A stretch of 64,000 nucleotides of DNA from Silene conica (taxonomy: Eukaryota > Streptophyta > Magnoliopsida > Caryophyllales > Caryophyllaceae): contig CM055320.2 in assembly GCA_029255685.2 (NCBI GenBank), positions 12,572,614-12,636,613 on the forward strand, read 5' to 3'. Position numbers and translations under genes: made by a program. The notes under the pieces are model-generated. The model worked only from the letters and a program-made list of their open reading frames with translations, was not told where the DNA came from and ran no database searches. Positions 11,703-22,714 of this stretch are shown here, one piece after another; positions within the stretch are counted from its first letter, which is position 1; every line of letters begins with the position of its first letter.

Positions 11703-14700
11703 TCACGGATTTTGGTTGACAGAAACTTGAGTTGAAGGGCAGCTTGTAATAGTATCTTGTTGAATGCTCCTTGGCACCTGCAAAACATATAAAGTTCAAG
11801 CCATTCTCAGTCTTTGTTCACATGAAGTAATGGACAATAGAAGTAGTTGTTTAACTAACTAACATTAGTAAAAGGAGTCCCTTGATCATCAAAAAGCACT
11901 CCAAATCCCCTTGGTACCTGCAAGAAAGTATTCAAAAGTTCAGTTAATATCGTAAAGTACAGGAAGTAATGGACAATATTCAAAAGTTCAGTTAACTAAC
12001 TCACCTTTCCTCCTGATCTTCCTCCTCTTGCAGCAGTTCTCCCACTTCTTCTACCTCTGCTTCCTCTTCCACTTGTGATCACCCTTCCACCTCTCCCCAC
12101 TCTTGTTGGTTGAGCTGTTATCTGGTGGTGATTGTCAGTTGATGTATGCATTTCTGTGGCAGTGACATTATGGGCAGCCTTGGGTCTCCCCCTTCCTCTT
12201 TTTGGAGGTGGTGTGGGTAGTGCTTTACCTTTGTCTGGGCACTTCCTTTTGTTGTGGGTTTTGGATTTGCAAAGAGAACAGGTCATCTCCAAGCCATGTT
12301 CAGTCAGTTTACCCTTCTTCTTTGGATCCTCAAATGGATCCTTCCTTCTGTTTTTTCTAGGTCGTCCAGGACCTACCTTTATTGGAGGAGGGTTTAAGGG
12401 CTGCTCAATCACAGGCCAATGTCTTTCACCAGGGCATGGACTAATGGAGGAGTTGTAACTTCTAAGGTATGTCTCCCTCTTATAACAATCATCCACATAA
12501 TCCTCAGCCATCTCATACTTGTCAAAAATGGCAGAAATAGCATGACAACATGGAATTCCAGTAAGATCCCATTTTTTACAGGTACAGGTCTTAGCAACTA
12601 AATCTACAGTTAAGGCATCAATGTCATACTTAACCTGATAGACAGTAGCACTAGATGGCATAGGAGTACACAAAGCTGCCAAGTCTTTCTCTTTTTCTAG
12701 TTTTTCCTAGACCCTAGGACATAGCACACTAGTTTTCTTTTCCATCTCAATTTTTTTCTTAACCAACCTTTGCATAAGTGCAACTCTTATATCCTCAAGC
12801 ATGTAAAGCAAGTGTTGAGCATGAGCATTTATTATGAATGCATTGAATGTCTCAGCCATGTTGTTCACAATGACATCATTTTTGGTCCGGGTACTAATGA
12901 ATGCTCTACAAAAAAACTTGGGATTGCAAGCTAAAAATGCATCAGCGGCTTTAGGGTCTACCTCCCTCATACCTTTCAGGGCCTCATTGAAGTCAGCTTC
13001 ATTATAAGCTTTGGCACATGACCAAAACATCAGCTTCATTTCATCACCTATGTACATCTTGTGCCAATTAGCAAAGATGTGCCTTGCACAATGTCCGTGC
13101 TCTGCTTTTGGGAATTCAGTGGCCATCATTGTCAAAATACTCTACACAAGACATTATCAATGTGTTAGATACCAAAAAAAAGAAGTATTGATAACAAACA
13201 AAAACAGAACCAGTGGGAAATCAGTGGCCATAATTACCTGATGCTCATCGGAGATGATAGTCCAGCCATCACCATCTTTTTCACCTAGAGATTTTTTTAA
13301 CTCTTGAAAGAACCACTGATAGCTGTCATTATTTTCCCCTTCTACAATTGCCCATGCCACTGGGAACATCTGTTCATTGGCATCTCTTCCTACTGCAGTA
13401 ATAAGTTGCCCACCCAAAAACGTCTTCAGAAAACAAGCATCAACACACAGAATCTTCCTGCATCCTAACAGCCAACCTTCTTTCAAGGCTTCAAAACACA
13501 CATAGAGTCTATGGAAAATGGTTGGGTTTGGTCTAATTGCAGGCCTAGTAACTAAACAGAAGTCACTATTTGGATTACCCTCCTTAAGAGCTGCCATATA
13601 GCTTCCTAACTTGCTGTAATGCTCCTTCATTGAGCCATGGAGCATTCTATGTGCATAATACTTTACTTTATAAGCATAGACAGGTTTGATGATTACCTTA
13701 TAAGCCCTCCTCACAGTGTCGATGATTTCAGAAGCAGGCCAGTGAGGTCTTGCCTTAAAAACCTCAAGAAACTGTTTAGCCACCCAACTGGTATTCAACT
13801 GCCTGTTACTCTCCATAGTCCTATGACATGTATGTTCATCATCTACAGATTTAACCATAAAAGAAGCACTCTTGTTGTCCCAACTATCGTACATCTTAAA
13901 AGGGCACCCTGGTACACACCTGACTCTCAGTCTTTTTCCTCTACCTTTATCACTCACATCAAAGGTAAGATTTCTGCCTTGTGCTACTGCGTATCTTGTA
14001 ACACAGTCCCTAAAGAGCTCTCTATTTGGAAACCTTGCAACAACCCATTGTAACTTAGTGAAATCAGTTCTCTCATTCACTGTTGGTACCCCAGATTTCC
14101 TTCTATTACCAGGCCTAGACTCATCTTCACTTCCATCTGGAGTGTGAATCTCATCTCCACTCTCATCATAGTCACTCAAACAATCATTCTTTTGAGCTGT
14201 AGATGTAGTTGGAATATCAGTCTCTTGACCAACCAACAACTTAGAGGAGGCCTCTAATTGAAGTTGCTGTGCAACTTTTATAGCCTTTGCATTCCAGTCC
14301 TTCAATTTTTGACAAGCTTGTCTAGCTTCTTCATCATCTGAATACTCATCAAACTCAACCTCCCTCTCAACATACTGCTCTAATGTCTCCTTCAGAATAT
14401 CCTCATCAACAGGATCACCTTCCCCAATAGCCTCATGCTCCTGAATTGGTTCTAAATCACTAACATCTTCATCATCATCACTTAAAACTTCTTCTGAATC
14501 AGGACTATACCCAGGATCATCACTCTCATCTAAATCAGATCCCAATAAACTTTCTTCTCCAGCTAAATCAGCTGCCTCCTCGTATGTATTGAATAGATTT
14601 GATATGGTTATATCATTATAATCAAATAATGGTTGGCTATTATCAACTGAAGTTGCTTTGGGGTCAACATCACCATGTATGACAATATCATCTAAATTAG

Positions 14701-15486
14701 TTGAGGTTTAGGGATCAGCAAATCTTGGTGAAGATCTTAATCTTAATGAAGGAGTTTTTTTGCTTTTCAGTGGAGATTTTGGTGTGGATTTTTTAACAGA
14801 GGGAGTTTTTTGGGATTTTTTTCTGAGCTTTTTGATGTGGCAGGCTTAAGTGAGGGAGTTTTTTTGTTGTTTTGTGTTTCAACATTAGGTTGGTGAGGTG
14901 GGTGAGGTGGGTGAGGTGGTCCCTCCTTTATTGAAGTCTCAACCACTACCTTTATTCTAGGGGCCAATTTTGTAGCTTTGTGTACAACACTAGGTTGCTG
15001 CCTCTCCTTCAAAAAATTTTCTAAATTAGGCACATCATCAGCTAGCACAATGTAGCAATTTACCAACCTATCACTCTCAGCTATTCCACACATTTTCGTA
15101 CAATCCTTATCATCAACAGCCCTTTCAATGCCAACCCCAGGGTTCATGAAAAAAAGAGCATCAATGTTTCTCCTAAATGGGCAAGTTTTCTCAGCTTCCT
15201 CAAGTTACGTGAACCAACAAAATTCATCCTTCTCAACCCCAACAGTCCTACTACTTCTACCCATATATTGAACACCATTATCATCCAATTTAAAAACACC
15301 ACCAAAAAATAGTTTCATAGTCACAGTTGCCCATGGATTTGCCTAAGTAATTACAAATTACATCAATTAAAACAAAGCAAAATCAAGCAAAAAAGCGAAT
15401 AACTAATTGAATTGGGGGCGGAATTCTGGAAACATATATGAAAATCGAAGAAAATGGGAAAGAAAGCATACCTGTGTCGTCGTCAT
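11703..15486 (-). pseudogene. MULE transposase (mudrA-like), disrupted
   Basis: Exons on the minus strand are 15472-15486, 13238-15342, 12005-13141, 11864-11917 and 11703-11777; each border is GT-AG and phases fit. Order of regions: a PB1-like N-terminal domain (MKLFFGGVF...), a low-complexity Ser/Lys/Pro stretch, an acidic linker, the MuDR DNA-binding region, and the MULE catalytic domain with CVDACFLK (first Asp), IISDEHQ (second Asp, at an exon end) and NMAETFN (Glu). A SWIM zinc finger (CTCKKW...CCHA) and a CCHC-like knuckle (CSLCKSKTHNKRKC) follow, then a Gly/Arg-rich tail. Breaks: TAA at 15205-15207, a frameshift in an A-run near 14820, TAA at 14708-14710 and TAG at 12707-12709. The catalytic triad and zinc ligands remain, so the decay is recent. 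Confidence 0.9.
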
Positions 15487-15800
15487 CTTCAACAATAGAT
15501 CTCTGCTGACATTAACAATTAAAAAAAAAATGAATTGGGGAGGAATTCTGGAGATTGATCAGTAATTGATTTAGGGTAAATTTGGGGATTTGGGGATTTA
15601 GGGTAAATGAGGGGAACGAAGGGTAAATGAGTTAGGGTAATTAGTTTAGTAACCGGTTAAGAAGGTATAAGGTCACCCTAGTTTAGTAACGTATTAACAG
15701 GGGTAAAGTTGGGTTTATTGTGGGTTTTTCCAAAGGATGGATTAATATAAGAAGACCAGCAATAGGATGGATTATTCCGAGTCAAGGAATCTAAAAATTA

Positions 15801-16707
15801 ACCTTGATGATGAAACTATTAAATCATATTCATTTCTTAACTCATGTGGGTAGATTAAGAAACATAATTTAATATAACATCCTAATTAATCATACAAATA
15901 TAATAAGATTCTTGTGGGTAAGTCTAATCACATTGCGTATTATTAGTTACAATAATGTCTAATTTCCACATGTGATTCCGAAGAAAATTTTAATTAATTA
16001 GAGATGTTGTGGCTATTCCCTAACTAATAAATTTAAAATCACTCGATATTTTTTTTAAACATTAATCTATATAAAAGTAAAGAGGAAAATATATATAGAT
16101 CATTATATTGTTTAATATATCATCCATTGACAAAAGTATTGGCAGGAAATATTAAAAAAATAAAAAACACAAACCGTCAATACCATTAAATAAATTATTG
16201 CTTTATCAAATCATGTGGAGCATTCTATCAAAAACATACTAACATGCCCCATAAACACATGGCACCACAAGGGAAAAGTAATAAAATGACATGTGAAGGA
16301 ATTTGGATTGAGTAGTATAGAATAAACAATTAATTCTATGCTCAATAAAGTACAATTCGTCACATGTTTAAAGTAGGAAAGAAGCTACTTGTCTGACAAA
16401 AATAGCACTTATCACATTGATATGAGAATTGAAGACCAAAGACGTCAAACACAAATACACAATGAAAACAACCTTCATCCCTAACTTTGTCTTTCTCCAT
16501 TAAAACCCATAAAATAAATCAACAAAAACAGAAGATTCAAGAGCCTTTTTTTCCAGATTTTATAATCATAGACAAACTGAAAATAGCATAATATAAATCC
16601 CAGATTCCGACGCAAAATAAAACCATCAGATTTAATAGCAACAACGGAAACCAGAAATCGGAAAACAACAAACAAGACAGAGGCGATAGCAAAGCTCTGA
16701 TACAAAA
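15801..16707 (-). mobile_element. Copia copy A: leader region and primer binding site
   Basis: Read on the minus strand from the LTR end at 16708, the sequence TTGTATCAGAGC (about 16693-16704) resembles the initiator-Met primer binding site with one change. A leader of about 900 bases then reaches the MULE duplication. Its distal 250 bases (15801-16055) are an inverted copy of 17195-17450. ORFs in this leader have no recognisable product. Confidence 0.75.
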
Positions 16708-17186
16708 TGTAAGTTCTTTTATATATCCAATTAGTATGTTTAAATTACAGAATAACATACAATACAATAAATTAACGGAAGCAATAAAATAAGATCGAGA
16801 AATAAAACCTCCAGTCATTGCTTATTGGATTCCTGAACAGCTTTTCCCTAACTTTTGTTTGCTAAATAATACCGTATATGGTATAAATTGATTACGGTTC
16901 CAAACCCTCACGCCCACTTATTTAGATGGTGTAGTATAATGAATAGAGAGTAGATTTGGTGACCTTTTGTCAGTTAATAAGATCTTGTTATATACAACTC
17001 TTACCATTAAAGAGCTGTTACAAATCTAGGGTAATAATTACACTTAATGAGGGAGAGATTTTGGCAGTTTAAAATCAACATTTGACCGCCAATTAAATGG
17101 GCCAAATAACTATGATGATTTTAAAATTTTAAATTAATATTATGACTTAATAATATTAATTGATTAATAATGTTAAATTTTTTTAA
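16708..17186 (-). mobile_element. Copia LTR shared between copies A and B
   Basis: On the minus strand this is about 479 bp ending ACTTACA. It matches the 3' LTR of copy B (25655-26129) over essentially its full length. The first ~12 bases (TGTAAGATTTTA in copy B) are replaced here by a T/A run at the junction with the plus-strand leader at about 17190. It serves as 5' LTR for copy A. Copy B has no separate 5' LTR. Confidence 0.85.
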
Positions 17187-17590
17187 AAAAAATGTCGAGT
17201 GATTTTAAATTTATTAATTAGGGAATAGCCACAACATCTCTAATTAATTAAAATTTTCTTCGAAATCACATGTGGAAATTAGTCATTTAATTGTAACTAA
17301 TAATACGCAATGTGATTAGACTTATCCACAGGAATCTTATTATATTTGTATGATTAATTAGGATGTTATATTAAATTATGTTTCTTAATCTACCCACAAG
17401 AGTTAAGAAATGAATATGATTTAATAGTTTCATCATAAAGTTTAATTTTTATGCATCTAATTTGAGTAGACTTTAGCCCACAGGCAAGTTTATGTCACTT
17501 GGTTCATATGAGCATAATTTACATTGGTAATTGTGATAAAGTTAAGTCTCAATTTTTGGTTCCTAAGTGTGTATATTTTAATTTGCAGCA
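17187..17590 (+). mobile_element. Copia copy B: leader
   Basis: This is the plus-strand counterpart of copy A's leader (15801-16055 and 10384-10508), and it is uninterrupted. It shows what the MULE target looked like. An AATTTGCAG acceptor-like site at about 17580-17588 directly precedes the gag frame and might be a leader splice site. Confidence 0.7.
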
Positions 17591-18224
17591 AGTTTACCTG
17601 GAGGTTCCTTTGATGTCAAAATTGACGTTCCTGAATTAACTGGTGACAATTTTAAGGTGTGGAAAGAAAGAGTTCTGTTTTATTTAGGGTTGTCGCGTTT
17701 TGATTATGCTATTCAGAATAACGAACTGGCTGAAATAACTGAAACTAGCACACCAAATGAAGTAGACCTTCGTGAAAAGTGGGTGAAATCCAACTATCTT
17801 TGGACGTTGTTCATTAAGACTAAACCGTGTGCTAGTATCCGAGGTTCAGTCGACCAGCATACCAAAGCCCTGGACCTGCTTAAGGCTATAGATGAGCAGT
17901 TCGAAACTTCTGATAAGGCTTTGGCAAGCACCTTAATAATGCAGTTCACATCCTTAAAACTTAATGCCACTAAAGGAGTGCGTAATTTTATCATGCGCAT
18001 GAGGGATATTGTAGCCCAACTTAAGGTACTGGAAGTTACTATGTCTGACTCTTTCTTGGTGCATTTCATATTATGTTCTCTCCCAACTCAATATGCCCCA
18101 TTTAAGATCTCTTACAATACACATAAGGATAAATAGTCTCTCGATGAATTATTGACCATGTGTGTTCAAGAGGAGGGGAGGTTATTATTGGAAGAAGGTG
18201 AAAAGGTGAATTTTACTACTTCTA
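17591..18224 (+). pseudogene. Copia copy B: gag, N-terminal part
   Basis: The open frame to a TAG at 18134-18136 encodes the gag core with KVWKERVLFYLGLSRFDYAI and later blocks such as ALASTLIMQFTSLKLN. Beyond the TAG the same frame continues (LLTMCVQEEGRLLLEE) to the insertion at 18225. This copy therefore has a nonsense codon but fewer frameshifts than copy A. Gag forms the particle of Ty1/copia elements. Confidence 0.85.
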
Positions 18225-19439
18225 CTGATACCACTTGAAGGAAAACGTGAGTCATATGTAGTTGTAATTAATCTCATATTAATTTAGTCGATCTTATGCA
18301 TGCAAAATTAAAGCGGAAATATATAAAGAATCGTATTCTTACACACGATCCGAAGGTATGCTAGGACGATCCTCCAAAAGCAACCAAGTAAGCTTGCCTC
18401 CAATATGAAAACACCAAGACCTACCCTTAAAAACGGACCAAAAACCGAACTCGATCTAGGAGACGGAAATAGGTTAAAAACCGAGTACTAATTATTATAA
18501 TTAGTACAGGAGAGAATATTATCTAATAATATTTATGAGGTTTTGTCTTTGAATTTCTCACACTAGAAAATAAAATACAACTTAGATTAGCCTTATGAAT
18601 ATGTGATAGTGTCACATATATAGATGGTTTGGGGTTGGGGTGTGAACCGTGTAATAATGCATGGGGAAGGGATTTTAATCCCTTTTGTCATTCTCACATG
18701 CAATAGGTATTGTCATATCATAATATGACCTAATTATTACAATTATAAGATAAAAAATATCATATTCAAATTAACTTATAATGTTAATATACACGGTACA
18801 CATAAACGTAAAATGGACTTTCATTTTACGATTTATAATTCGTACAATTCACTAATATGTAACATCTTATGTGACATAATAATTGTATTAATTTAAAATA
18901 TATATTTATCACATAAATAATATTTTAAAATTAATTAAATCACATTTAACAAATTAATTTAGTAATTCGTAATTACTGTCCCAACATATGGTTATCGTAA
19001 TAATCGTCGATGCGATATATTAACAACGTTTGTTATAACCATGAACCATTCATAATACTAATTTCGATATGTCTAAAATATCAATTAATATTTGATAATC
19101 GACACATTTCAATTTCAAATATAAATCTTACTTTAAGATTCAACCTCTGATTTCTCGATATACGGTTTTAAGAATATCGATCAATTCGTATCCTATACAA
19201 TTAATCAATATATGTTTAAGGGGTTAGTCCTAAAGGTGTGACCTAAAGGGATCAACTGACCACCACCGTCATACGACAGTAATGTCAAACTCTAGTCAGT
19301 TAATCATTACCGGTTAATGTTGGTCAGTTGAATATATCAAATATCGGATCGTCCCTTGCATATTCTTTTCATAAGATTTATGACAATGATTTTTATCACT
19401 GTCGTGATCGCACTATTGTTGAGGACACATTTCCCAACA
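18225..19439 (-). mobile_element. Copia LTR (1.2 kb) plus primer-site remnant, inserted in copy B gag
   Basis: On the minus strand an LTR begins TGTTGGGAAATGTGTCCTC at 19439 and ends CCTTCA at 18236. It is followed by AGTGGTATCA, the first bases of a Met-tRNA primer site. The gag frame stops at TACTGATA and resumes with AAAGCATCATCC at 19440, as shown by copy A, which is continuous here. The primer-site remnant and gag share TGATA at the junction. No 5-bp duplication is evident, so this looks like a deletion-fused 5' end and not a classical solo LTR. Confidence 0.75.
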
Positions 19440-19689
19440 AAAGCATCATCCAGTACGAAGAAGTATAAGGCTCACCCTAAAGATAAGGGAAATGGAAAGA
19501 TTCCAGCTGAGCAGGTAATTAAGAAGGAGTCGTCGTGGTTTTTCTGTAAAAAGAAAGGACACGCGAAGAAAGACTACGTAAAATTTAAGGCTTGACTCAA
19601 AAGAAAGGTAATTTTCTTGTGTTAGTTTGTTATGAATCTAATATGGTTAATATTAATCATAATACATGGTGGATTGACTCTGGTACTAC
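19440..19689 (+). pseudogene. Copia copy B: gag knuckle and start of protease
   Basis: The frame resumes with Lys-rich sequence and a CCHC-type knuckle; its first Cys is changed to Trp/Phe context (SWFFCKKKGHAKKD) and the last Cys is Tyr, so the zinc site is damaged. After one frameshift near 19595 it reads WWIDSGTT, the copia protease active-site motif. The frame is cut at 19690 by a gypsy LTR. Confidence 0.8.
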
Positions 19690-22600
19690 TGTAATACCTC
19701 GTATATTTGCCTCAGTCATCGGCAGTCAAACCATTTTTTATATACGTATTTCAAAAATGAAGAATGTTTATAAAGTATTTTACGTAAACTGTTGTTGTTT
19801 TATAAATCGTATTTCTACGATTATCTCGTATTTCATAATCATTTGATATTTGATGATTATTTCATAAAATGGCGTTTCGTTCGTACTTCTTTAATTTCAA
19901 TAAAATATTTATAAAATCCAATTTAATTGTAATAATACGTACTTTCATATCTCGTAAAAATAGAATATTAATAAAATTATTTTGATTAGAGATGATTTAC
20001 ACTTAATAAGTGTGATATTTATGTTATTATCTTATTATTATATATCCTTTTCCATTATTTTTACTACTCTTATTCTTCTTATTCTTCTTATTATATTTTA
20101 TTTTTCTTCTTATTATCACATACTATTATGGTAATTCTTACTATTATTATTATTCATATTATCGTTTTATCGATGTTGTTACGTTTTATTCTTACTATTA
20201 CTCTCATTATTATTATGACGGTGTTTATAAACTCGTAGTCTTGATATTGTACTAGTACTATTATCGTGAAATAATGGTATATTTATAATGCGTGTTTAAT
20301 ATTACGATATATATTACGATAATTATATATGTTGGGTGCGTTTTATCTTCTCATAAAGAGCATGTTATATATAAAAAAATAATGAGACGGTGTTGGGAAT
20401 GGGAGTCGAGACCCAGCACGTATCTTTCGTTATTAAAAAAATAATAAAAATAAATAGATAAACATAAATAAAACGCTAAACCCTAACCCGCCTCATTTCT
20501 TCTTTCCTACGTTGATTTCTGCCCTTTCTTCATCATTGTGCATCTGAGACAAGCTTTCGTTTGTTCATTCATTGTTAATTACGGTAAGATGATATTTATT
20601 TAGTTATTGTTTAATTCGTTTAGTTATCGTTAGATTGCGATTGTCTTACGTATGCTTTATATGAGTCGTTTTAGACCGTGACTGGCCCTAGGACTGACCT
20701 AGATGATCCTGGCCATGTAACAGTTACTCGTCCGTCGTCGTGGGTGGTTTGGACCACCAGGGCCGGCGGTGGAAGGGTTGAACGGAAGGAAGTTGATATC
20801 GGTTTTATCGTAATTGAGGGGTCATATAGTGTTGTCGCGATTTATGGTAGATAGGATTGGGTTGGTCGACGGTGGTTGGTCATGGGGATGGCAGTGTGGT
20901 GTCTCACGGAGCAAGGTGGTCCGTGTGGTGGCCGGAGCACGCGTATACTATGGTAACAGGGTGTTGGTGCGTGAGCTTTGGGAGGTTGTTCCTCGTGGTG
21001 AGGGCCACGAGAATGCTGGTGGCCATTGGGGGAATAGGTTGTCGGCGTAGGGTGGTAATGGGCTTAGGTTGGAGTGGTGGTTATGGTGGTTAGGCTGGTG
21101 GTAATCGACAAGGAAGCAAAACGCTCCGTTTGAGCGTGTTGTGGGCAGGCGTTTAGGGCTGCGTTTTCTGGTGGTTGTGAGGGCTGAAGGCAGTGTCCGG
21201 AAGGTGGGTGTTGTGGGTGGTACAGTACGTGAGAGAATGCAACCTTTGGTGGTGACTGTGGGCGGCCAGAACCGTGGTGGTAGTGTCGGGAAGTAGACGG
21301 GTAGGGTTGTGCGTGAATTGCGTAAGGTTGCTGCTGTGTCGTGATACTCATGTGTTATTATTACTACTACTACTATTGTTTATTCATTCTTATTATTATT
21401 ATTATTACTACTACTACTATTGTTTATTCATTCTTATTATTATTATTATTATTATTACTACTTCTACTATTGTTTATTCATTATTATTATTATTATTATT
21501 ATTATTGTTATGTTGTTTTTATTATCATTACTAATGCTATTATTATTATTAGTATTAATATTATTGTTCTTAATGTTGCTAATAATATTATTATTGGTAG
21601 TTTGGTCATGTGATTCATTTATTAAAATTGTTAAGTGAATTTTGTTATATAAGAATGTGACGGTTATCAATAGTTCGATTGTATTTTCTATGTTCGAATA
21701 TTTAATTGAATTTAGTTATAAAAATAATAAGGTTGGGTTGGTTAAGTTAATTGAAGTAGTCATGTTTAATACGGTCTCGTTATGCGTAATATATTATTTA
21801 AATCGTTAATTTGAATAATTGATATATTATATTGTTTACGTAGTTATATTAGTTAGTAATTATGTCTATTATTTTATTAGGTGTTGAGTATGTGATGGAA
21901 TGATTCTACTGATTAGATGTTAGCTGCGTGATGGGATTAAATTGCTATCCAGGTAGGATACACTAGCACTATACTCTATGAAGTGTTATGAATGGATGTT
22001 TACTCTGTGATGTGTTATGAAAGGATGTTGCCTTGTATATTATGGGTGCAAGTATGAGTTATATGAGCATGGTACTTAATGGTTATTTATTTTAATGTTG
22101 CATTCATGAGCATGGCATATGCATTGGTTACTGAGAAAGATAATATGGATCAGATATTATTCTGATATAAAGCCCAGGGTGGTTCTGCAGACCAGGCCTG
22201 GTGTCTTATCAGCTATTGAGCTGGTGTTTGGCGACGACCGATTATAGTCTGCCGGGAGGTTCGATATGGCTGGGTGTTACGGGTTTGAGAATGAGATTGA
22301 GAATGAGCTCGAGCATATCATGGCATTTGCATAACATATCTGTTGCATTATGATTTTGTGTTATCCTACTCGACCGCGAGGTTGACATTGTATTCGTGTA
22401 ACACCTACGATGATCCGGAATGGGGAGTAGACTTTACAGGAAATAGACAGATGAGCTAGGAGCTGGGGCAGGAATGTGAGCTGCAGACTTTGGACCGACG
22501 TAGAATTACATCACATCTAGAGAAGTCATCAGTTGTATTTTCTTTTCCGCTGAGTAGTACTTGTAATGATAAAAGTTAAAATTTTATCAGTTTTATATAA

Positions 22601-22714
22601 GTACTTTGGTTGTTTTAATTTGTTATACACTACCTCGGACATTCCGAGATGGTAACAACTCTATTTATTTGAGAATGTCTTGCTAAAGGCTCTTAAATAA
22701 ATGGGGGTGTTACA
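19690..22714 (+). mobile_element. Ty3/gypsy-type 5' LTR (~3.0 kb)
   Basis: It begins TGTAATACCTCG and ends GGGGGTGTTACA. After three bases comes TGGTATCAGAGC, a Met-tRNA primer binding site at 22718-22729. Terminal TGTAAYACC...GGTGTTACA repeats are typical of large plant gypsy LTRs. Inside are a T/A-rich first kilobase, a G-rich stretch (20690-21350) and a TAT/ATT microsatellite (about 21355-21600). The ORFs in the G-rich and microsatellite parts are low-complexity. Confidence 0.85.
21355..21605. repeat. (TAT)n microsatellite
   Basis: An imperfect trinucleotide run of TAT/TAC units is broken by three copies of a TGTTTATTCATTCTTAT-like interruption. This shows a short higher-order duplication. 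It lies within the gypsy LTR. Confidence 0.9.

Larger units (their letters stand above)
10509..15791. mobile_element. Mutator-like element (MULE), 5.28 kb, two genes
   Basis: Inverted repeats of about 110 bp (10509-10621 and 15679-15791) share the block GGAATAATCCATC and then nearly identical sequence through TTACTAAACTA. The 9-bp duplication TAAAAATTA is present at 10500-10508 and 15792-15800. The uninterrupted copia sequence near 17445 confirms the empty site. The right repeat drives a minus-strand transposase gene (start 15486, stop 11703). The left repeat drives a plus-strand small protein gene (10806-11303). The two genes converge, separated by about 400 bp. Confidence 0.95.

Noticed and set aside
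12132..14147. Plus-strand ORFs opposite the MULE transposase
   Set aside because: Antisense shadows of the transposase exons, which carry the recognisable domains.
20814..21351. ORFs in the G-rich part of the gypsy LTR
   Set aside because: Low-complexity GTGG-rich sequence with overlapping frames on both strands; no domain.
21274..21670. Tyr/Leu-rich ORFs on both strands
   Set aside because: Translations of the TAT microsatellite in the gypsy LTR.
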